Shown piece by piece: positions 23,585-27,872 of a stretch of 27,872 bases of DNA. Position 1 is the stretch's first letter. Each line of letters opens with the position of its first letter. Origin of the DNA: a virus; the IMG/VR virus record IMGVR_UViG_3300025079_000020, positions 1-27,872 of that record; one strand, 5' to 3'. The notes beneath the pieces are model-generated. The model was not told the origin of the DNA. It made no database searches and saw nothing but the letters and a program-made list of their open reading frames with translations. The position numbers and the translations under genes are program-made.

Positions 23585-24118
23585 CTATTTTAGTACATGG
23601 CCTTCCCTGGATTCCAGGTATTCTTTCCTAACATTCCTTTTGGGAACAGATTCTATCTTTTTTCTTATGTGTTCTGCCTCATCAAGGTCTTCTTCTTGTT
23701 CTTCGTCAGCAAAGAAATCACATTTTAAAAAAAGTTTTGATGTTTCTTTCTCGCCTAAGATTTCAAGATACTTAACTATGTCGTCTTCTATTTCAGCTAC
23801 GTTCTTAGGAGCTTCGTCTTCCTTACCAGAACGTATGCGAGACAACACCTCTAGTGCTTTGATGGCGCTGTTTGTATGTCCGTTGTTCTTTGCGTAGGTA
23901 TATTGATTTTCTATTTCAGAGACAACATCAATGCGTGTCTCTACTTCTTTCTCTAATTCTTCTATTCTTTCTTTAATGTCTCCTCGCTGCATAAGTCTAT
24001 GACCCTGCGTATGTGCAGAACCTTCAGAGTAGCCAGCTATCTTGGCTGACTCTGTTGCGTTGCGATAGAGGACATATGCTTGACAGAACTTCTCCTGTCT
24101 TATCTTTAATTCAGTCAT
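23585..24118 (-). CDS. Small terminase subunit (TerS)
   Basis: This 177-aa protein has an N-terminal helix-turn-helix of terminase small subunits: LKIRQEKFCQAYVLYRNATE, SAKIAGYSEGSAHTQGHRLM and IKERIEELEKEVETR. The core runs on as a helical oligomerisation region (IENQYTYAKNNGHTNSAIKA LEVLSRIRSG) and an acidic C-terminal tail (FFADEEQEEDLDEAEH). It recognises the packaging site and regulates the large subunit. It is the last gene of the minus-strand block after the spanins; the large subunit is not beside it. The start has no clear ribosome site. The family assignment is strong because the ATxSAxxAGYS-type motif and length fit. Confidence 0.85.
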   Translation of the reverse strand: MTELKIRQEKFCQAYVLYRNATESAKIAGYSEGSAHTQGHRLMQRGDIKERIEELEKEVETRIDVVSEIENQYTYAKNNGHTNSAIKALEVLSRIRSGKEDEAPKNVAEIEDDIVKYLEILGEKETSKLFLKCDFFADEEQEEDLDEAEHIRKKIESVPKRNVRKEYLESREGHVLK

Positions 24119-24120
24119 AA

Positions 24121-24306
24121 TTAATTACAGAACTTATCCCATGTTTCATTGTGAGCAAGTATGCGCCTTGCTGTTCCGTTAGAAAGTTTATCATTGTCAG
24201 AAATAAGGATAGGCTTTACCCAACTACAGTAAGTCTTTCCTCCCCCAACGGTTACGCAGCTTGCTAACAACAGAGTCATTAGACAGACGCTCAATATCTT
24301 CTTCAA
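24121..24306 (-). CDS. Outer-membrane spanin (o-spanin) lipoprotein, TTG start
   Basis: This 61-aa protein begins at TTG (24306) with KKILSVCLMTLLLASCVTVG: a basic start, a hydrophobic core and a LLASC lipobox, with lipid-modified Cys17. The rest has YCSWVKPILISDNDKLSNGT and ARRILAHNETWDKFC. This CxxxxPIxxS...HNETWxxxC layout is familiar from small phage lipoproteins paired with i-spanins. It starts inside the i-spanin gene in another frame, as in lambda Rz/Rz1. An AGGAAGAGAG site lies 6 nt before the TTG and supports it. It spans the periplasm with the i-spanin to fuse membranes at lysis. Confidence 0.72.
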   Translation of the reverse strand: MKKILSVCLMTLLLASCVTVGGGKTYCSWVKPILISDNDKLSNGTARRILAHNETWDKFCN

Positions 24307-24454
24307 CTTTATCTCTCTTCCTATTCTTTTCTATTGCATCCTCAAGTTCTTTTTTCTCTGCACTATTCTTACCTGCTTTATATGCAAATAAAAGAGGTAG
24401 TATTTTAGTGAAGATACTAACAACTGAGGATACAATAGAAGATATTACAGGCAT
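24224..24454 (-). CDS. Inner-membrane spanin (i-spanin)
   Basis: This 76-aa protein has an N-terminal membrane segment (residues 4-25, ISSIVSSVVSIFTKILPLLF) followed by a charged helix (GKNSAEKKELEDAIEKNRKR) and the ending NDSVVSKLRNRWGRKDLL. The (D/N)DxVxxxLRxxW ending is common in phage i-spanins. The length is on the short side but allows it to cross the periplasm as an oligomer with the o-spanin, whose gene overlaps its 3' part by 83 nt. It follows the holin stop by 7 nt. It was preferred over the antisense plus-strand reading at 24261-24599. Confidence 0.7.
   Translation of the reverse strand: MPVISSIVSSVVSIFTKILPLLFAYKAGKNSAEKKELEDAIEKNRKRDKVEEDIERLSNDSVVSKLRNRWGRKDLL
24313..24322 (-). 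promoter_or_regulatory. Ribosome binding site for the TTG start of the o-spanin
   Basis: On the minus strand AGGAAGAGAG lies 6 nt before the TTG at 24306. It sits within the i-spanin coding region and is the main evidence for the TTG start. Confidence 0.55.
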
Positions 24455-24461
24455 TTTATTT

Positions 24462-24644
24462 TTAACCTTTTTCTTTAGCTTTACCTACCGTTATAGCCAA
24501 AAATTCCACTGCTTTATAAATCTTGCCCATAATAGTATCAGGGGAGGGTGTTCGTGTACCAGCTACAATAATACTAGCTATGGTAACGACACCTGTTAAC
24601 GTACTTAAAATTACATCACTGTTGTCTAGGATAGTTTGAAGCAT
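24462..24644 (-). CDS. Holin
   Basis: This 60-aa protein has the ribosome site AGAAAGGA 6 nt before the start. The N-terminus MLQTILDNSDVILSTLTGVV passes into a hydrophobic stretch (LTGVVTIASIIVAGT, one or two membrane spans), followed by TPSPDTIMGKIYKAVEFLAI and a basic end TVGKAKEKG. This pattern (TPxPxD...GKxYKxxxxLAxxxGKAK) is that of small phage holins. It makes the membrane lesion that starts lysis. It stands just before the spanin pair, and the only lysozyme in the window is the virion one on the plus strand, so the lysis endolysin is either that protein or elsewhere. Confidence 0.7.
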   Translation of the reverse strand: MLQTILDNSDVILSTLTGVVTIASIIVAGTRTPSPDTIMGKIYKAVEFLAITVGKAKEKG

Positions 24645-24657
24645 ATTAAATCCTTTC

Positions 24658-26952
24658 TTAGGTTGCTTGTTTCTCTTCTATATATTTAGTGTAGTGTGTT
24701 GGATTACTTCTCTTAGAAAGTTTGTAAACCTCAGATACTAATGTATTCTCTCCATAAAAATTGACCATCATTTCAACTTGAGGATTATCAAATAACTTCT
24801 CACAATCTTGTGCCATTGCAAGAAGTTCGCCAGTAGTCCAGAAATGACAGTCGCTTATTTCTACTGGCATATATTTAGGTCTTACACCATCATCTAGTTT
24901 CTCTTTTTTCTGTTCATCAGAAAGACCTTCTATTGAACAATCAAAACCAAACAGATGGAAGTTCCTAAATCCAAATATGTGCATCATACCAATTGACCGC
25001 ATTGCCGCACATGTACCACCGCTAACAAACGTAGCGTTTTCCTTGTCTATTTTTAAATTATAGTCTATCTCAATCTTACCGCTTACTATATCAGCAACAG
25101 CTTGAGAGAAAGCGTGCCACCCATATACATTCTTTGTCTTATCCAGTATGAACTTAGTAACACTAGGGTCAGTCATAGACGCAATAAAGAATTTAGTAAC
25201 TGGATCAATCTCTTTAAACAACTCTGTTCGCACAACACCGTGTGTACTAGTACCAGTTATTGGGCGAGGGTCAAGTATAACACACGCCCAAGGCTGAATA
25301 CCAGCCTCCAAGAGTAAAGGATAACTATGTTTCACACACACTATTTTAGCATCATATTTTTTCTGAACAGCTTTTAATTCTTCAAAGTCCATAGAAGGAC
25401 CAGCGGATGCTACAATTACATGTTCATTATTAACGTCACAGTTTTGAACAAAGTCCCAATCTTTTATTAACTCTACGTTATCGTTTATGTTGTCCAGTAT
25501 ATCGTCTTTAGGTACGCAATCTTTAGGTTGAATTATAATAGGTGTTCTACTTAATTCTTTAGGTAGGTTAGGAAGGTCATCTGTTTTTAACCTAACGGCC
25601 AAGTGAACAGTACCACCATCCTTCACTCTATCTTGAGAAGGCAAGACAAATATCCTTGTCTTCTCCATTGATTCTACAAGACGGTTAGTTCCTAGAAAAT
25701 CATCACCAGGAATTTTATCATCTATATCCTTACTATAGTAATCATCTAAGACTACTACAGGAACATGTATTAAATTTTCATAATCAGATAAAATAGTTTC
25801 TTCACTATGACCACCATCTATAAAAGCAAAGTCAGCCTTCTTTAACTCTTTCTTTGCCTTAGGCATAGTTTCTTTTGAATCACCTTTTAATAAAGTAAAG
25901 GTGAACGTCTTCTTATCCTCTTTCATCTTACCAGCAAAGTCTTCAAGACGTTTCTTTACTGCATCAAAATTATTATGAGGTTTGACGTTTTGTTCCTTAC
26001 GATCTATCTCAAAGGTTGCGTCTTCAAATAAGTCAAAACCAGTATAGTGTACTCGCTTACTGTTCTCGAAAGCAGCCAAGGCCATTTCTATAGCTCTGCC
26101 TCCATTCCAAGTCCCTACCTCTACAATTCTTTTAGGTTTATACTCTCTAATAAGAACAGCTAACTGATGATAACGAGGTAGACTTACATCAGGAGTAACG
26201 GTGTCGTCATCTATAGTGTTTTTTAAATTACCTTTGTAGTGAATCATAAAGTCAGCTAGCTTAGACTGAGGGAAAACAGCTAGACCAGAAGCACCTTCAC
26301 TTAAATTATGAACCTTCATGCCATGCGCTGCATATATCTTAATGAACCTAGTCATAATAAAAGCATCAGTCCACTCTCGATAGGCCAACACTTCGCCTAT
26401 ATCGTAGCATCCTCTTATGTCAGCTAAGAAGTAATGACTGTGCATTGTATCTAGATTAAAACCAATAAACCCTGTCTCACTAAAATCAATATCTGTTCTT
26501 CCTAAATGTATTAACTCTGAATCTTTAGGAAAAGCCTGGAACAAAATTTCTTCAGACAAAGGGGATGTGGTCAGTACATCTGCGTCCATCCATATAAGCC
26601 AGCCACCCTTGGCTTCGTTCTCTGATACCTCAAGAAAGTAGTCTGTGAGAGCGTATACTTTGTGACAGAAGCGTAGAGCATCCATACGAAAGTTGTAAGG
26701 CATCTGACCGTTAGATGTACCATCACAGCCTTTCATCTTATCTAAGAAGATAGCTCTGTCTTCAACCTCATCTAAGTCTCTGTATTCAATAATAGGTGAC
26801 TTAGGAAAGTCTTTCTTCTGTTCTTCAGTTACAGTGTCATAATAAACAATAAGTTTTAAGTCATCTGCCCAGTGTTCAACGACAGACTCCAACATTTTTT
26901 TTGCATATATGTCGTAGTGTTTACCTGAAAAGGATGTTACAAATCTAACCAT
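24658..26952 (-). CDS. Three-domain glycosyltransferase-methyltransferase-Maf-like protein
   Basis: This 764-aa protein reads as three modules. Residues 1-245 are glycosyltransferase-like, with WMDADVLTTSPLSEE (DxD at 123-125) and TGFIGFNLD. Residues 250-455 are a class I SAM methyltransferase: motif I RIVEVGTWNGGRAIEMA (275-291), FIDGGHSEETILSDYENL (377-394) and VVVLDDYY (399-406). Residues 508-720 resemble the Maf/DUF115 family of sugar-transfer proteins, with VIVASAGPSMDF (512-523), PLLLEAGIQPWACVILDPRP and the GGTCAAMRSIGMMHIFGF...LFGFDCS segment. Together they suggest sugar modification of a phage or host-surface structure. The start overlaps the preceding glycosyltransferase stop by 8 nt (ATGGTTAG). 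Module functions are known; the combined substrate is not. Confidence 0.78.
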   Translation of the reverse strand: MVRFVTSFSGKHYDIYAKKMLESVVEHWADDLKLIVYYDTVTEEQKKDFPKSPIIEYRDLDEVEDRAIFLDKMKGCDGTSNGQMPYNFRMDALRFCHKVYALTDYFLEVSENEAKGGWLIWMDADVLTTSPLSEEILFQAFPKDSELIHLGRTDIDFSETGFIGFNLDTMHSHYFLADIRGCYDIGEVLAYREWTDAFIMTRFIKIYAAHGMKVHNLSEGASGLAVFPQSKLADFMIHYKGNLKNTIDDDTVTPDVSLPRYHQLAVLIREYKPKRIVEVGTWNGGRAIEMALAAFENSKRVHYTGFDLFEDATFEIDRKEQNVKPHNNFDAVKKRLEDFAGKMKEDKKTFTFTLLKGDSKETMPKAKKELKKADFAFIDGGHSEETILSDYENLIHVPVVVLDDYYSKDIDDKIPGDDFLGTNRLVESMEKTRIFVLPSQDRVKDGGTVHLAVRLKTDDLPNLPKELSRTPIIIQPKDCVPKDDILDNINDNVELIKDWDFVQNCDVNNEHVIVASAGPSMDFEELKAVQKKYDAKIVCVKHSYPLLLEAGIQPWACVILDPRPITGTSTHGVVRTELFKEIDPVTKFFIASMTDPSVTKFILDKTKNVYGWHAFSQAVADIVSGKIEIDYNLKIDKENATFVSGGTCAAMRSIGMMHIFGFRNFHLFGFDCSIEGLSDEQKKEKLDDGVRPKYMPVEISDCHFWTTGELLAMAQDCEKLFDNPQVEMMVNFYGENTLVSEVYKLSKRSNPTHYTKYIEEKQAT

Positions 26953-27706
26953 TTACTTTAACCATTTCTGAATATAATTCTGACCACTCCATAGCATATT
27001 TATTATCTATGGTTCTTCGACCATCCCAGTTGCTGTATATCGGGCCGCCTGTAGTAAAGTGGACACACTTAGGTTTTGAGTTAGCAGGGGAATGTCCATC
27101 TAACCAGTTCCACTCTTGAGGTATAGACCCTATAAGATTATTCTCATACTCCCTCTCAAGAAAAGCAAACCTATGTAACCAAGAACCATTCCTTGTGTTT
27201 ACATCATGGACAGTAAAATCTTTTAGTGCTTCATGTCCACAGTTCCACATAACAAAACTAGACCAGTTCTTTCTCTGATAATTAGACTGAACACGGTTGT
27301 CCATTTTTAAACCACCGTCGGTAACGTGATCATGTTTCACACAACTAACAGCAAAGGAAGGATTACAATACTCATCAAACAATTCAGATATGTCTGTCTT
27401 CACAAACATATCGCAGTCCATAAATAAAGCGTACCCTTCAAATTGATTTAAGAAAGGAACTAAAAACCTAGTGAAACTAAATTCAGTTGAGAAAGGTTTA
27501 CCATCAAAACAATCTACAAATTGATTGTCTTCGTTTATTTCTTTTCCTCTAAAGTAAAGACCTGCTCTTCGTAGTGCATTTTGCTTTAGTGGAATTATAT
27601 CTACAGGATGGTTTGTGTTTTTTCTTATGCTGTAGGAGAGAACATCAAAGTAAGTCTTTTCTTTTTCGTCGTACCCTACATATATCTTGTATGGTTTATC
27701 TAACAT
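26945..27706 (-). CDS. GT8-like glycosyltransferase
   Basis: This 253-aa protein starts KIYVGYDEKEKTYFDVLSYS, then IIPLKQNALRRAGLYFRG, STEFSFTRFLVPFLNQFEGY and ALFMDCDMFVKTDISELFDE, with the DxD metal and nucleotide-sugar site at residues 97-99. Later HFTTGGPIYSNW (about 216-227) is the typical closing His/Gly motif of GT8-like enzymes. It should move a sugar from a nucleotide-sugar donor; acceptor unknown. It is the likely partner of the downstream three-domain protein, being coupled to it by an 8-nt overlap. It follows the heat-shock gene by 45 nt. The family is common in phage and bacterial surface-sugar clusters. Confidence 0.8.
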   Translation of the reverse strand: MLDKPYKIYVGYDEKEKTYFDVLSYSIRKNTNHPVDIIPLKQNALRRAGLYFRGKEINEDNQFVDCFDGKPFSTEFSFTRFLVPFLNQFEGYALFMDCDMFVKTDISELFDEYCNPSFAVSCVKHDHVTDGGLKMDNRVQSNYQRKNWSSFVMWNCGHEALKDFTVHDVNTRNGSWLHRFAFLEREYENNLIGSIPQEWNWLDGHSPANSKPKCVHFTTGGPIYSNWDGRRTIDNKYAMEWSELYSEMVKVNG

Positions 27707-27715
27707 CTTTATGTG

Positions 27716-27746
27716 ATAGGGGGTGAGGACAATACCCCGCCCCTAT
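27716..27746 (-). terminator. Possible hairpin between heat-shock and glycosyltransferase genes
   Basis: ATAGGGG (27716-27722) pairs perfectly with CCCCTAT (27740-27746) around a 17-nt loop. It lies just after the heat-shock stop on the minus strand. There is no clean T-run on that strand, so it may be a partial terminator or a processing site. Confidence 0.35.
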
Positions 27747-27751
27747 GCTAC

Positions 27752-27872
27752 CTATTTTATTGGAATTACTTTTTTATGTTGGTCATCTGCTTTCATTTTC
27801 AACCTAACTTTTAGTAAGCCATCCACCATTTCGGCAGCAGCTACAACATAGTTAGGGTTTAAAGCGAATGTT
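27752..27872 (-). CDS. Small heat-shock protein (Hsp20), C-terminal end only
   Basis: Only the last 39 residues are in the window; the gene runs off its right edge. They read TFALNPNYVVAAAEMVDGLL, then KVRLKMKADDQHKK and VIPIK at the end. The (F)xLPxxV...A...DGLLxVxL pattern belongs to the end of the alpha-crystallin domain, and the terminal IPI is the I-x-I motif that docks sHSP dimers into oligomers. Similar genes are common in marine and cyanobacterial phages, where a role in virion assembly or folding is proposed. It is the first minus-strand gene seen. Confidence 0.7.
   Translation of the reverse strand, partial: TFALNPNYVVAAAEMVDGLLKVRLKMKADDQHKKVIPIK

Noticed and set aside
23550-23897. 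115-codon plus-strand frame opposite TerS
   Set aside because: TerS on the minus strand has clear terminase motifs; this Ser/Phe-rich product is its shadow.
24261-24599. 112-codon plus-strand frame opposite the spanins and holin
   Set aside because: Spanin and holin signatures and ribosome sites are on the minus strand; the Ser/Phe-rich reading is antisense.

Overview
This window is the structural and lysis half of a tailed bacteriophage genome (Caudoviricetes). It most resembles a short-tailed (podovirus-type) marine phage. It encodes a scaffold, an HK97-fold (Mu gpT-like) capsid protein, two adaptor-like connector proteins, a nozzle-like tail protein, fibers and large ejected-type internal proteins. 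I see no sheath, tube or tape-measure gene. The sequence is AT-rich and tightly packed, with many 1-8 nt start/stop overlaps and no tRNA or rRNA visible. Several protein families are ones I remember from marine phages and cyanophages (the 6334-7011, 10827-11147, DUF5872-like and DUF6321-like proteins, and the small heat-shock protein). A low-GC marine bacterial host is therefore likely, but the host cannot be named from sequence alone.

The plus strand (1-23474) reads as one late structural block. It starts with the scaffold C-terminal part (1-947), a 160-aa unknown (968-1450), a capsid-decoration-like protein (1499-2086) and the major capsid protein (2105-3049). A strong hairpin terminator and a possible promoter follow in the largest gap (3050-3199). 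Next come a small unknown and the first adaptor-like protein (3498-4154). A 3.1-kb cassette of Lys/Gly-rich proteins, broken only by one non-basic conserved marine protein, occupies 4166-7290. It includes two tiny basic genes (6998-7147 and 7150-7290). After it come a 67-aa protein, a second adaptor-like protein (7507-8181) and a zinc-ribbon protein. The fiber region (8462-12778) holds a modular repeat fiber, a polyglycine tip-like protein, a small conserved protein, an unrelated secreted two-cysteine protein that looks like cargo, and a second fiber. The nozzle, two small proteins, a virion lysozyme, a T7 gp13/GNAT-like protein, a 713-aa internal protein with an S74-like chaperone module, a 1362-aa ejected-type protein and a membrane/coiled-coil protein complete the block.

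The minus strand (27872-23585) runs convergently. It carries a small heat-shock protein (3' end only), a GT8-like glycosyltransferase, a 764-aa protein joining glycosyltransferase, methyltransferase and Maf/DUF115-like modules, a holin, an overlapping i-spanin/o-spanin pair and the small terminase subunit. The large terminase and portal are not in the window. They presumably lie just upstream on the plus strand, so the two terminase genes are on opposite strands.

No CRISPR array, integrase, insertion sequence, attachment site or toxin-antitoxin/defence system is visible. No gene-free stretch exceeds about 150 bases. The least ordinary parts are the basic-protein cassette with its shared C-terminal peptide, the triple-domain sugar/methyl protein, and the mid-protein chaperone module.
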